Source of the DNA: Fulvia fulva
Taxonomy: Eukaryota; Ascomycota; Dothideomycetes; Mycosphaerellales; Mycosphaerellaceae
Direction of reading: 5' to 3'
NCBI RefSeq assembly: GCF_020509005.1
Contig: NC_063012.1
Location: 6,758,001-6,822,000, forward strand
DNA length: 64,000 nt
The notes under the pieces were generated by a model. That model saw only the letters and a program-made list of their open reading frames with translations, made no database searches and was not told the origin of the DNA. This document shows positions 12,701-25,449 of this stretch, in pieces. The position numbers were made by a program, and so were the translations under genes. Every line of letters begins with the position of its first letter. Within the stretch, counting starts at the first letter, position 1.

Positions 12701-15700
12701 GTAGAACTCCCTTAGTCCTAGGGGCAGTGGCCTGCTTTTTATATCGTTAGAATGGCCTTAATAAGAGCTTTCGAATATGTCGTGTTTTGGCGTAGAGATC
12801 GATAATTCCTATTCAACGTTCGTCAATCTATTATAAGGTAGATATATCTATTATCGAATATAGTAATGTCCGTAGAGATTAGTATACTTACCGCGAAGAA
12901 CGACACCCTAAAGAAGTAAGCTAAGGAGGCACTTTATTAGTTATCTAACAATAACTCGAAGATTAAGACCCTCGAATTCGATCTCGATACGTATAAGATA
13001 GAAGCTTAAACCTACTAGAACGACACTAAGTAGCTTAATAAGTCGTAGTAGACTTAGGTAGATAATCTTAAGAAGTAACTCGAAGACCGCTAAGGCCGCT
13101 CTCGAGTACGATCCTTACTATCTCGCGCTATATTATAGAGTCGTGCCCTATAGAACGGCCGAACCCTATCGAAGGACAACAATAAGGATAATAATAGAGC
13201 TAGTAATAAGGACGAGGAGGACAAGGCAGCTCGCCGTACTACTAGAAAGAAGGCTAAGAAGTCTATACGTAAGGATAATAGTAACGACTCTAATCTATTA
13301 TCTAAGGGGTTAGAGGAGGACTCGGAGTCGGATAGCGATACTTATACTTATCGCCGCTCTTCTAAGAAGAAGAAGCTAGTCTACGACTTCGAGTCTCTAG
13401 TTAAGTACGATCTAGACCTTAGCCAGCCCTTTAAGACTTCGCGTAGTATAGATAAGCTAGAGAAGTTCGTCGGTACTATCGATAGTAAGCTATCTAGACC
13501 CTCCCTCGAGAAGTTCTTCTCCGAGTTCGAGACTATTATCGACTATACGGTCTTTCGCGATAAGAAGGTAGTACTTAAGTTCGTATACGACTTACTAGCC
13601 TTACTAGGTAATACTTAGGAACTAGTTAGACTAAAGATCCCTACTATCTCGGGTAGCCTAACTAGTAGTAAGAAGACGTATAAGGGTATTAACGACCTTA
13701 TTAAGGAACTCGCTAAGCGATACGGAGACCGTAACCTAATTAGTAGGGCTCGTAATCGCCTAAGCAACCTTAAGATAGACAATAAGGACAGCTTCTAGAC
13801 CTTCTTCCCTAAGTAGCGCTAGAATACTAATATCCTAGGCCTTAAAGGTAAAGATATAATAGATAATCTATAACGTAAGCTAACTGTCCGCTACCTTAAT
13901 AAGTATCTTAACTTCCGACCCTTATTTATAACTAAGATAATCGATAACCTCTATTAGGTAGATAAGGACTTTAGGATCCTCGACGCTCTCTACCTACGCT
14001 CCGAGAAGCTAAAGAATAATAAGAAGGACGATAAGAAGGACGGTAATAAGGATAATAAGGACGACAAGCTAGTAGGTTTAGGCTCTAATAAGCCGACTCG
14101 TAAGGCTTAGTCTACCCGACCTAAACTATTTAAGAGTAGCCTTAGTAAGACTATAGACGAAGCTAAGAACACTCGCTATATACGTAAGAGCCTCTATAAG
14201 AAGTGTCGTAAGCCCGGTCACCGCCTATAGTAGCGTACTTACGAGCTATTTAAGGACAAGATACTAGTATATCTAGGTACTAACGCTAGCGGTACTACCG
14301 TTATACTACCGGCGGAAAATGCCTAGTCTACTACTTAAGCGTAATAACTAGTAGACATAAAAAGGAGAATATAAGACATAACGAAGAGGTACTACTAGTA
14401 AAGCCACCCGAAGGGCTTAAGCTGTCATTATATATTCTTAGGATAGTAGAAATAGAATATAACCCTATTATCGGCTTATACCTCGTAATACTAGGGATAG
14501 CTAATAGGCAAAATACATTTACTTTCCTTAATAACGGTACTAATTCTAAGTATATCGACTTCTCCTATACGTAAAAACACAATCTACCCTTAATTAAGCT
14601 TAATAACCTACTAGCCCTTAGGTTAGCAAACGGCTCGATAGCCGCGGAAATAATAGAATACCGTATAAGTCTAGAACTTACACTCGGCAATAGTTATAAG
14701 GAGACTAGAACCTTCTAGGTTATATATCTAGAGTATAACATTGTGCTAGGTAGGCCCTAGTATAATAAACACTAGCTAGGTATCTACTTTACGTTAGGTA
14801 CTATAACCCTCGACTCGGAGTACTATAAGGAGTATTGCCTATAAGATAGCGAGCTAGTCTAGGTATAGAGTGTTAACGATAAGTAGGAACCGGTAATTAC
14901 TAAGTAGACCTTCGAACCTACCCTAAAGACCCGACTAGCGTATTAAGCCACTGTCGAAGAAGACGATAATAGAGATTTTGTCTAGACTATATCCTCTAAT
15001 ATAATTATAAAGGAACGCCCGCGAACCGCTAAACTATTATTCGAAAAGAAACTAGCTACGCCGACACTACCGGATGTCGACATCTAGGAAGTTAGCGCGG
15101 AGGCAATTAAGAAGATAGTAAGGCGGAAAGGAGTAGAGGTATATATAATGTTCATCTTTAATAAGAACGAGCTATAGTAACCTAGCGATATACGTACTAT
15201 AGACCCACTTACTACCTACGCTATAAGCGCCCGTAATATACGTAATATAGCGATATACTCGCCTAATACCGGCTATAGGATGCTTTCTAATAACAAGACT
15301 ATCGAGCGACTTGATATACGTATAGCGGCGTTCGTACTAGTAGCGTAACGAGTTAGTCCGACTCTCTCTAACTATAAGATGTATATATAAGCCGATATAG
15401 ACAAATTTATACGTAAGAAGGAGGAGACTATCGATCTAAAGGACCACCTTCTCCCTATATATCACGAATTCGTATATTACTTCTCTAAATAAGATACGAA
15501 GGAGCTTCTACTATATAGGCCTAGTATTAACTACGAGATCAAGCTAAAGCTAGGAACTATACCGCCTTTTAGTAGGCCCTACCGGATGTTAAACTAGGAG
15601 GACGAAGTCATCGCGTACTAGGTCTAAGAGCAGTTAGCCTAGAAGGGCATTCGTAGATACGAAGGTAGAGTAGATACTTTATTACCCGTGCTTATTATCA

Positions 15701-16196
15701 AGAAACTAGGAGGTAGATTAAGAGTCTATATTAACTATAGACAAGTTAACGAACGCACGATCAAGTCTAGGTATCCTATACCCTTAATATAAGACACACT
15801 TAATCGTATTACTAGTAAGAAGTACTTTACTAAGCTAGATGTCATGACCGCTTTCAATCGTATTAGAATAGTAGAGGGCTCCGAATAGCTAACCGTATTT
15901 ATAACACGATATAGATAGTTTAAATACCTAGTAATGCTATTCGGGTTATATAATGCCCCTAGTACTTTCTAGTCTTATATTAACGATATACTACGAGAGT
16001 TCCTTAACGACTTTACGTCGGTATACCTAGATAATATACTTATCTTTAGCGATACTCTTAAGGAGTATATAGAGTATATTAAGAAGGTACTTCGTAAATA
16101 TAGTAAAGCCGGCCTATAACTCGACATTACTAAATATAAGTTTTATACCTAATCTACTAAATACCTAGGCCTTATTATCGGCAAGGACGGAGTCTT

Positions 16197-16716
16197 TGTC
16201 AGGGCGAGAGCCTAGCCTATAAGATGTAAGGGTGAAAGCGAGAATGCAGGTGCGAAGTGTAGATACAAAAGGGTATAGTATAATTGCTACACAAAACAAA
16301 AGACGAAGGAAGCAAGAGAGGCCTAGGGAAGGCCAGATATTTATACGCGACCCTCGCGAGTGCGTGTCCCCGTATTAACAGGGCTAACCCGTGCGAAGCC
16401 GCGCTTAGTAGCTTTGCTCAAAACCTTATTCCAACCTGCCCTACGTTCCGAGTCTTCTACGTGCTTCTTCTAGGGTCTAGCGTAGTCGCGGGTGCTCGCG
16501 GGAGTGCCGTGAGTCACATAGTCACGAGCCGAAGTGAATCTGTCAAGGTTTAGTAGAGGGGTAAATTTGGAGGGCTAGGTCCCGTAGTAAATATTACGGG
16601 GCATATAATTCTTGGCGCTTATATACTAAGCTAGACTATCACTTCTTGACGACTTCTGAGCACTCTAAGGCTCTTCTGTCCCTACCTTCTATACTCTCTA
16701 TAGGGAGACTATAACA
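16197..16716 (-). repeat. Chromovirus C2 LTR, 3' side of element
   Basis: 520 bp, begins TGTCAGGGCG and ends TATAACA (CATGACA in the intact copy). RIP is partial here: many CA/TG sites remain at 16200-16560, less mutated than the pol body. Confidence 0.93.
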
Positions 16717-19700
16717 GTAGCCCCCCTAAACAAAGCTAAGTTCCTACGAAGCCGTAGTAGTTCTATATATCGAGGATGTTTAGCTTTAGTACTAGGCCTA
16801 GGCCTAATGTTATAGTCGATATACTATTAGTAAGCCCCGTCGAAGAGCTTAGATTCGAAGAGTCTACCGATATTGACTTCTAGGCCGTCTACGCGGGCGT
16901 AGTATTCTTCGATTGCTTAACGATTAAAGATGATATATTAGATAGGTTCCTATAAGGTATCCTACTTAGGGCAACCTTACTATTCGACTTTATACTTAAT
17001 CGGCGGTAGTCCTTTAACGTCGTTAGGCTCTACGCGGATTCCCCGGATCTTACGGACGGTATAGTCGTTAGAAGGTAGGTTAATAGGCTCGTCGACTTCT
17101 ACTTTATTAGGAGGACCTAGCATGTCTTAGTTTTAGTTCGGGAATAGGTCCTTAGCCGACGGCCGAAGGCGTACGGGATAGAAGACGTCGTAGATCTTTA
17201 TGTTCGTAGGAAGAGCTAGACGGTAGGCGTGTGAACTAATACGCTCGGTGATCTTAAAAGGACCTAGGTTCTTCTAGTTCAGCTTCTTAGAGGGGCGGTC
17301 TGTCTTAATGTTCTTAGAGTTAAGGTAGACTATATCGCCTACTTAGTAGTCGGGAGCTAGCTAGCGACGACGATTGGCTTAATCCTCGTAGATTGCTTAT
17401 ACGTATACTATCTCGTCGTAAACTTCTTTATAGATCTATAAGAGTATAGTAGCGAACTCGTCTACTACTTACTCGTTTACGTCTTCGGTAGGCGGGAGAG
17501 GTTCTTCTAGTTCTATGCCTATACGAGGGTAGTAACCTCTCGTAGTATAGAAGGGAGAGTAGCTAGTAGTCTCCGAGTCCTAGTTACGAGTAGCGAACTC
17601 TACCGTAGGGATATACTAAGGCCAATCCTTCTAGTAGTAGTCGACGAAGTAACGAAGGACCTACTCGAGGATAGCGTTCGTAATTTCGGTCTAGCCGTCG
17701 GTCTGTAGCTAAAAACTGGTCGAGAGGTTATGCTTAATGCCTAGGATAGCATATAGACGCTTCTAGAAATACGAGATGAACTAGGTGCCTCTATTAGAGG
17801 TAATACTATCCGGGAGGCCTTAAAAGCGCTAGACGAATTCGTAGAACAAGCGAGCAGTCTCCTTTACGGTTATGCTCTAGCACGGGATTATGTACCGGTC
17901 CTTAGAGTGACGGTCTACGATCACTAGAAGGGCCTTTACTTTCACGCCGCTAAAGGTCTTACCGTAAGGAAGATCGGTAATAAAGTCTATAGTAATGTGC
18001 TTCTACGGACGATTAGGAGCCGGGAGAGGGTATAAGAGACCGTAGGGATAGTAGCGGTTAGCTTTAGCTCTTCGGTAAGTAGCGTAGTTTAGTACGTAGC
18101 GGCGGACGTCCTTCTAGGAATACGGCTACTAGTAATACCTAGCGAGGAGCTTATAGGTCTTAGCTACGCCTAGGTGACCCCTAGAGGCGGAGTCGTGGAT
18201 GATTTGAAGAATCTTAGCTCGGATATTAGAGCCTTCGGGCTACGGTACGTAAAGCTTCTTATAGAAGTAGACGACACCTCCCTAGAGCTCGTATTCGGAT
18301 AGCGAGAAGCCCGGGAATGTCCTCGCGCCAGATTCAAGGGCCTGAACTAACTCTTAGGCGTCTATATCGGCATCGTACGCTATTCGTACTCGTGCTATAA
18401 TGCCTTCGGGCTACTCCTTATTATTAAACCCCTTAAAGTCTAATTCGGATAAGCCGTCGGTCGTTACTAAGCCCTCTTTATCGTTGTTCAAGTCCTTAGC
18501 GTCCGAGGCGTATTCTTTAGGCTCGGATTTATCGTTACTCTCGTTAAGGTAGGTAGGAGCGAGCACGAGAGTAGTAAAGGAAGCGGCGAGCGTAGGCTAG
18601 CCGTTCGATAGGTACTCTCGAAGCTCGGAAGAGAGGTTATACTCTTTAATAACTTATTGCCCTACGATTTGCCGGCCCCCTCTTCGATTAACTAGAGAGT
18701 CACTAGGGCGGCGGGTAAGGGCGTCGGCTATCGAGTTAGCCTTACCGGGCGTATACGAGATTACGAAGTTAAACCGGGAGAGGAACTCGCTCTAGCGGGC
18801 CTAGCGACGATTAAGTAGCTTGCTCTTTATAAAGTAGACGAGGTTCTTATAGTCGGAGCTTACTTGGACGGGTATAGTAGAGCCTTCGAGCTCGGGGCGC
18901 TACTCTTCGAAAGCTTTAACGATAGCGAGAAGCTCCTTGTCGTAGATCTCGTAGTTACACTCCGTAGCGGTCATCTTCTTAGAGAGGAAGGCGATAGGTA
19001 ACTAGGGGGATTTAGGCGAGCGGCGTTATAGTAGGATACCGCCTACTACGCCGTCGGATACGTCGGTCTCTATACGGGTCTCTAGTTCGAAATCGAAGTG
19101 CCGTAGAAGCGGGTTCTTAATAAACTTCGCTTTAAGCAAGTTAAAAGCCTCCTAGTATTCGTCGGTCTAGGCGAACTTCTTACCCTTACGCGTAAGCTTC
19201 GTTAAAGGGCGTACTACGCCCGAAAATACGTAGATAAAGCGGCGGTAGAAGTTAGTAAAGCCTAGGAAACCCTAGACCTCTTTAACGTTCGTAGGAGCAT
19301 CCTATTCGACGATAGCGTCGATCTTCTCTTAGTCTATCTTAATACCGTCTACGGTAATGATCAAACTAAGGAACTTGACTTCGGTCTTCTTAAACTCGTA
19401 CTTGTCGATATCGAGCTACAAGCCGGCGTCTACGAGCTTCTAAAGGACCTTATAGACGTGCTCGCGGTGCTCCTCCTTAGTCTCGCTATAGACTAGGATG
19501 TCGTCGATATAGGCAGTATAGAACTGATCGAGGAACTCCTAAAGGATGTCGTTAATAAAGTTCTAGAAGGTACTAGGCCCGTTATAAACGCCGAAGGGTA
19601 TAACGAGCGACTCGAATAGCCCGTAGCGAGTACGGAAGGCTATAAGATACTCGTGTCCTTCTACTATTCGTAACTTGTTAAACGTAGCGATGACATCGAG

Positions 19701-20764
19701 CTTAGTGAAGTACTTGGCCTTAGAGAGGCGCTCAAGCGTCTCCTAAATTAACGGTATTAGGTAGCGGTTCTTCTTTATAATAGCGTTTAAGCCTCGGTAG
19801 TCTACGTAGAAGCGTAGACTACCGCCGGGCTTCTTAACGAACATAACGGGACTACTAGCGCTAGAACGGCTCGCTCGAATAAACCCCTTCTTTAGGTTCT
19901 CTTCGAGGTATCTCTTAAGGACGATAAGCTCTTCTCGGGATATAGAATATAACGGTCCGAACGGTGTCTCTATACCTTCTTCTAGCTTAATCTTATAGTC
20001 GTAAGGGCGATGAGGAGGTAGCTCGTCTACGGCTTTAGTATCGAATACGTAGAGGATGTAGTGTGCCTAAGGAGGGACCTTCGTAGTAGGGTCGGTAGGT
20101 ATACGCTTCTTGTCGAGCTTCTCGAGGGCGATGTCGATATCGCGGAGAGAGGCGGCGAAGACTTAAGCTTTAGGCTACTTAGTAGTAGTAGTAAAGGTAG
20201 CGGCGTTCACCTAGAAGATCTTAGTATACTTAGGACCGCGCTAAGGCGGCGGAGAAGGCGGAGGTGCCGGAGGAACTTCTAGAGGGAAGCTGATAGTAAG
20301 GGAAGTCTAGTCGATAATAGGTCGGTATCGTCTAAACTAGGGGAGGCCGAGGATAAACTTCTAATACGGTAGGGACGTAAGGAAGCTAGTGATCGACACA
20401 CGCTTGCCTCCGAGGGTAATTAACGTGTGTATAACATAAGTAATCTTACTAGTAGTAGTCTCCGTACCGTTAAAGAGTTTAAGGGTGCGAGGGTACTTTA
20501 GTTCCTAGGGTTCGAGGTTAAGAGAGGTCGCAAGTTTATAGTCTATAAAAGACTCGCCTAGTACGCTAGTGTCTATAAGAGTAAGATTAGAAGAAGAGAG
20601 TTTCTTTAAGCCGATATTTACATTCGTAACGAACGGTTTATAAGCGTAGTCCTTGCCCGTCTCGTCGTATAGGTCTAGCTATACTATATTAATCCTTAAC
20701 TTCTTTCCTCTCTTCACTTTCGGTAAACGTTGTTCTTAGTCTTTATCGCGTCGATAAGGAAGAC
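16341..20764 (-). pseudogene. Chromovirus C2 pol relic
   Basis: Collinear with the intact pol (offset 19,420 bp). All Pol domains are present in order but carry many TAG/TAA stops from Trp and Gln codons. The -1 frameshift heptamer is changed: GGAAAAA at 20771-20777 where the intact element has GGGAAAA. No product expected. Confidence 0.92.
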
Positions 20765-21925
20765 CTAGGCTTTTTCCTACTCGGCGGGAGTAGTAGGAGT
20801 AGGCTCGATAGCGCCGATAGCGCCGCGAACCGGGTTACGGGCGTTATAGGTAGCGAGCTACGGATAGTTAGCTACGATATAGCCTAGACCGCCGTAGTAG
20901 GTATAGAGTCCGGCCTAGCGACGGCGAAGCTTCTCTTCGGGAGTAAGCTTACCGTTAACGAGGCCCTAGACTCGAGGGACGGCGGCACTAGCGCCAAGAT
21001 CTATAGCGTTACCTATAGAGACGGGAGGGAGAGTCGTAGGAGCGGCGGCGCCTAGTAGAGTAGCGAAGTGGCTTCCGGGACTACGAGGCTAACGACCTTA
21101 AGAACGGGAAGCGAGGAGAGAGGCGGTGTGTTTTATATTAGAGTCGAGGCGCTAGTAGGTCTCGACGAGCTTACGGAAGCTTATAGTACCGACGTCCTTA
21201 TCCTCGAGGGCTCGAAGAAGCTCTACTAACAAACTACGGCGGAGAGTGCTCTTCTTAGTCTCTTCGTTATAGCCGGTGAACCCGATGTCGCGGTTAAAGG
21301 CCGCGAGGTACTCGGCGAAGCTCTTGTTCTTCTAGAGGAGGTTATAGATAGCGTTCTAGGCGGTAGCTCTACGGTCTAGATCACTAAAGGCAGCACGGAG
21401 GTCCTATATTAAGGTAAGGACGTCCGGGCAGCCGATAGTCTACGTAGCGTTATCGATATAGTATTATACCTAAGCCGCGGCGTCTCCCCGAAGGAGGGAG
21501 AAGACGTACGTAACTTTGTCCTTCTCTTACGGAAAGTGGTCGGCATTAGCTAACAGCTTGATAGTGAGCTATGTCTCAAATGCCTTAAACTTGCTCTTAT
21601 TACCGTCGAACTCGTCTAGGTCGTTAACCTTCTTAGAGAAGTACTAGCGGCGGTAGTCGTCGGCGTACGGGGCGAGGTTCTAGAAGGTATTTATAATACC
21701 TTAAAGGTATATTGCTTAGTTGTTTGCTTGCTCGACCTACTAGGCGGTCTCGCGGAAAGAGGAGACGGTACGGTTAATAAGAGCGTAGGCGGTATCGGGG
21801 TTAGCGTTTGCCTAGGTACCGAAGGTAGCGGCGTTCGAGAAGGGGATATTAGTCTACTTACTAAAGTAGAATAGAGTGTCTTAGTTGTCGAGGTTGACAC
21901 CTCTATCGGTAGCGTGGTCACCTAT
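20765..21925 (-). pseudogene. Chromovirus C2 gag relic
   Basis: Collinear with the intact gag (386 aa). The start codon has become ATA (plus-strand TAT at 21923-21925) and the zinc knuckle Cys codons near 20870-20910 are partly lost. A 73-codon open stretch at 20061-20282 on the opposite strand and a 76-codon one at 21691-21921 are chance frames. Confidence 0.9.
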
Positions 21926-21967
21926 AAGGATGACTCGAGTAGTTAACGGTTTGTTAGTCTTTTATAA

Positions 21968-22487
21968 TGTTAGGGCGAGAGCCTAGCCTATAAGATATAA
22001 GGGTGAAAGCGAGAATATAGGTACGAAGTGTAGATATAAAAGGGTATAGTATGATTACTATACAAAACAAAAGACGAAGGAAGCAAGAGAGGCCTAGGGA
22101 AGGCCAGATATTTATACGCGACCCTCGCGAGTGCGTGTCCCCGTATCAATAGGGCTAACCCGTACGAAGCCGCGCTTAGTAGCTTTGCTCAAAACCTTAT
22201 TCTAACCTGCCCTACGTTCCGAGTCTTCTACGTGCTTCTTCTAGGGTCTAGCGTAGTCGCGGGTGCTCGCGGGAGTGCCGTGAGTTATATAGTCACGAGC
22301 CGAAGTGAATCTGTCAAGGTTTAGTAGAGGGGTGAATTTGGAGGGCTAGGTCCCGTAGTAAATATTACGGGGTATATAATTCTTGGCGCTTATATACTAA
22401 GCTAGACTGTCACTTCTTAACGACTTCTGAGCACTCTAAGGCTCTTCTGTCCCCACCTTCTGTACTCTCTATAGGGAGACCATGACA
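21968..22487 (-). repeat. Chromovirus C2 LTR, 5' side of element
   Basis: 520 bp, starts TGTTAGGGCG and ends CATGACA. It differs from the partner LTR at scattered C/T and G/A sites, as RIP hitting the two LTRs independently would give. Confidence 0.93.
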
Positions 22488-23899
22488 GTCTTAATAGACC
22501 TAGCTAAGGTATAAGCTATAAGGGAATAGGGAATACTAGTAAACGTAAAAGATGTCCTTACGTTTAATAGGTTCTCCGGGTTCTATCGGCGCTTTATTAA
22601 GGACTATAGTAAGATAGTATTACCTATAGTAAAGCTAACTAAGAAGGACTGCCCTTAGTAATAGACAGAGGAATATTAGAAGGCATTCGACGGGCTGAAG
22701 TAAGCTTTTACCAATACTAAAGGCACTATATTAGCGATGTTTGTCCTAGGACGTAGAATAGTACTTAAAACGGATACGAGTCACTTTATTATAGCTACGG
22801 TCCTATCGTAATATAATAAGGACAACATCCTAAGGCCAATCGTATACCTGTCTAAGAAGATAAGCCCGTAGGAGTGTAATTACGATATTTATAATAAGGA
22901 ACTACTTACTATCGTCAAAGTATTTAAAGAGTAGAAGCCCGAACTTATAGCTAGCGATATCGACGAACTAGACTTTAAGAACTTCACTAATCTAAGCGGC
23001 TACCTAGTACTAGTATATAGCGACTATAAGAACCTCGAATACTTTATGACTTCTAAGTAACTAAATAGACGATAAGTAAGATAGGCCGAGTTCCTCTTAT
23101 AAGTCTTCTTTAAGATTATATATCGTCTAGGTATTTAAGGAGCTAAACTAGACAGCCTTACTAGACATTTATAGGATGCGATTCTATATAACAAATCAGA
23201 TCCGCGGTACGTATAGTAGGATCGTATACTACTTAATACTAGAACACTTCTTATCTATTAGCGCTAGCTAAATCCTACGGCTAAGCGTATCCGAAGTCGA
23301 AGAAGTAGTAATAGACGAAGCGCTATTAGCCGATATTAGTAAGCTATACGAATAGGACGATATAATCGAAGCTACGACCTAGTTAGTAGTAGACGAACCT
23401 ATTAAACTACTACGAAAGAACAAGATTGACGATAAGTACGCGATACTAGTCGATAGGATAATCTATATTAAGAATAGATATAGCGGTTATAGTCTCTTTA
23501 TCCTACCTACCGAAGATAAGGAAAACACTATACGTATACGTATCGTTAAGGCCTTCTACGATATACCTACTATAGGACACCCCGGCAAGATAACTACGAG
23601 CCGTTTAGTATTACGTTACTATATATAGCCACGGATATTATACCGTAGTGTGCCTTAGACAAGCTAACTATATATTAAGCCTCCTATTACTAAATTCGGC
23701 GTATTCGATAGCGCGTATCGAGAGTAACTTAGGAACGTATAAAGCAACTGTCCGTACCGGATACCTATCGAGATATATAGCTCTAAAGCTAGCCTATTTC
23801 GAGGTTCTAGTCACCCCGTTTCTATAGCTTAGCTACGGCCCTAAGCCCCCTTCTAGACTAGCCGAAACTTAGATAGAACATTACCTGACTTAGATTATA

Positions 23900-25440
23900 A
23901 GCTATACTAGCATTTCACTACAAACCTACTATATACCCTTAATATACACAGCTCGCGTAATATATAGAACACTTATAAGACCTTACGCTATAACCTAAAC
24001 GGCCGCCCGCTAGTCCTCTCGAAAAGGAGAAGGCGAACTAGAGACATAGACTCTAGACTAGAAGCCTAGCTAGCGAGTATTAAGTAACTTATAAGGGAAA
24101 CCTACGCCTACTAAAAACAGATATAAAGCACACTACTACTAAGCTAGTAATAATACGGCTAGTAACAATAGCTAAACTAGTAACAGCTATAGTAACCGCG
24201 ACTATAAATATAGGGCAAGCCTCCCCTCCGGGTTAACTAAACCTCTATATAGAAGGACCTCTATAAAGAGGCTTAAGAGATACTCGAAGTAGATAAGCGC
24301 CTAGCTAGGGCGTATAAGAACACGATTGCCTAACTCCTCGGAGCCCTTAAGGCACTCGAATATTAGATCCCGAGAGCAATATAGTAGATAATATAGAAAG
24401 CTACTACCTAGTATACTCCTATATAGGCAAACGTAGTAGCTAGCTCCCCTAACCTACGGACCTAAAGGACAAACAACGCTATTAGGGTGTACGTTACGGA
24501 CCCGGAGGAGAAGCGAGAGCTAGAGGGCCTAATAAGCAAGGAACTTATAGATAGGATTGGCTAGAAGGAGATAGTAGGAGCCAAAATCGAGCCTAGAGGA
24601 GTAATACGCCTCTTTATAGCACAGGAGACAGACCGACAAAAGCTCGAGACCCTTAAGGACTAGATAGTCAAGGTAGCGAGGTCGGTAAAGGTCTCTTACT
24701 AGTAGTTCACGGTAATAGCCTATAGGGTACTAAGGACCTTTAGGGTAGAGAACGACCTCGCCCTACTCTAGATATAGAACTAGAACACCTCACCGGGAGT
24801 ACGCTTTACTAAAGTAGCGTAGCTAAATAAGAACGTCGAAGCTACTAAGACGTACTCCTCTCTAATCGTCTAGATAGCTACCGCGGAACAAGCGAACTAG
24901 GTCCTAGAAGGAGGACTATTCTAGTAATACGAACGCCTCGACACGGAGATACACAAGAGTAGCTATAGAGTGCTCTAATGCTTTAACTACTAATAATACG
25001 GCCATATCGCGCTAAAGTATACCGAGAAGACCCCTAAGTACCTATACTACGTAGGACCGTATTAGGGGAAATAATACCTACGGGAGGAATCGAGGTACGC
25101 GTACTACGGCCGTAAACACCCGGTATACTCGAACCAATGCCCTATAAGGATAGTAGCGTAAGAAAAGGCCCGCTAGGCTAGGGTAATAACTCCGGCGAGG
25201 TACTCTATACTAACGCTCGGCAATTCCTAGTATAGAGGATTCGAGGCCGTAAAGAGGAAAAGGATAGACGAAGCGACACAAAATATATAGTAGAGTACTT
25301 ACCTACCGCCGGGACGCCTAAGGGGGCTATAGAGGGCGGCAAATAAAGCTAGATAGATACGAATCTTTAGGTACCCCCTAACGACCGAACGCTAACTAAT
25401 CTAATAGGATAGCGCGACAAACGAAGGAGCTATATAGCTA
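23900..25440 (+). pseudogene. LINE-2 ORF1 relic (three zinc knuckles)
   Basis: RNA-binding ORF1 of a Tad-like LINE. Three CCHC-type knuckles in a row occupy about 24970-25145; they read CFNY..YGHIALKY, then YLYYVGPY, then YAYYGRKHPVYSNQC, where Y stands for an original Cys in most ligand positions. Upstream is a charged region (VTDPEEKRELEGLISKEL near 24490) shared with LINE-C. Stops throughout. Confidence 0.75.
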
Positions 25441-25449
25441 ACGAGTGCC

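Larger units (their letters stand above)
7850..12848 (-). mobile_element. LINE-1: Tad-like non-LTR retrotransposon, RIP-mutated
   Basis: Inserted in Gypsy-A2 gag with a clear 15-bp target-site duplication TATTATCGAATATAG (7835-7849 and 12849-12863). The 3' end is on the left and carries a short GATA-type repeat tail (7850-7860), like the related LINE at 60541. Order on the minus strand: ORF1 with zinc knuckles, then ORF2 with endonuclease, reverse transcriptase and a C-terminal region. Heavily RIP-mutated. Confidence 0.9.
6995..14330 (+). pseudogene. Gypsy-A2 gag relic (interrupted by LINE-1)
   Basis: Gag region in two pieces, 6995-7849 and 12864-14330, split by LINE-1. Lysine/aspartate-rich stretches near 13150-13400 and 14000-14080 surround a capsid-like core. 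A zinc knuckle lies at about 14190-14245: the frame reads KCRKPGHRL with the first and last Cys codons as TAT/TAC, form CX2CX4HX6C. The same region in A1 is where Gypsy-B and A2 inserted. Many stops; not translatable. The original start codon cannot be placed because RIP has removed most ATG codons. Confidence 0.75.
16197..22487 (-). mobile_element. Chromovirus C2: RIP-mutated sibling of the intact element
   Basis: 6,291 bp, exactly the length of the intact copy at 35617-41907 and collinear with it throughout. Target-site duplication GTCTT (16192-16196 and 22488-22492) inside Gypsy-A2 pol. LTRs of 520 bp at 16197-16716 and 21968-22487. Differences from the intact copy are overwhelmingly CA to TA or TG to TA; a few are not (for example an A/T difference near 16695 and a G/C difference near 21912), so it is a sibling rather than the direct parent. 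Confidence 0.95.

Noticed and set aside
20061..20282. Arginine-rich 73-codon frame
   Set aside because: Opposite strand of the C2 pol relic; matches the antisense of a Pro-rich part of pol in the intact copy.
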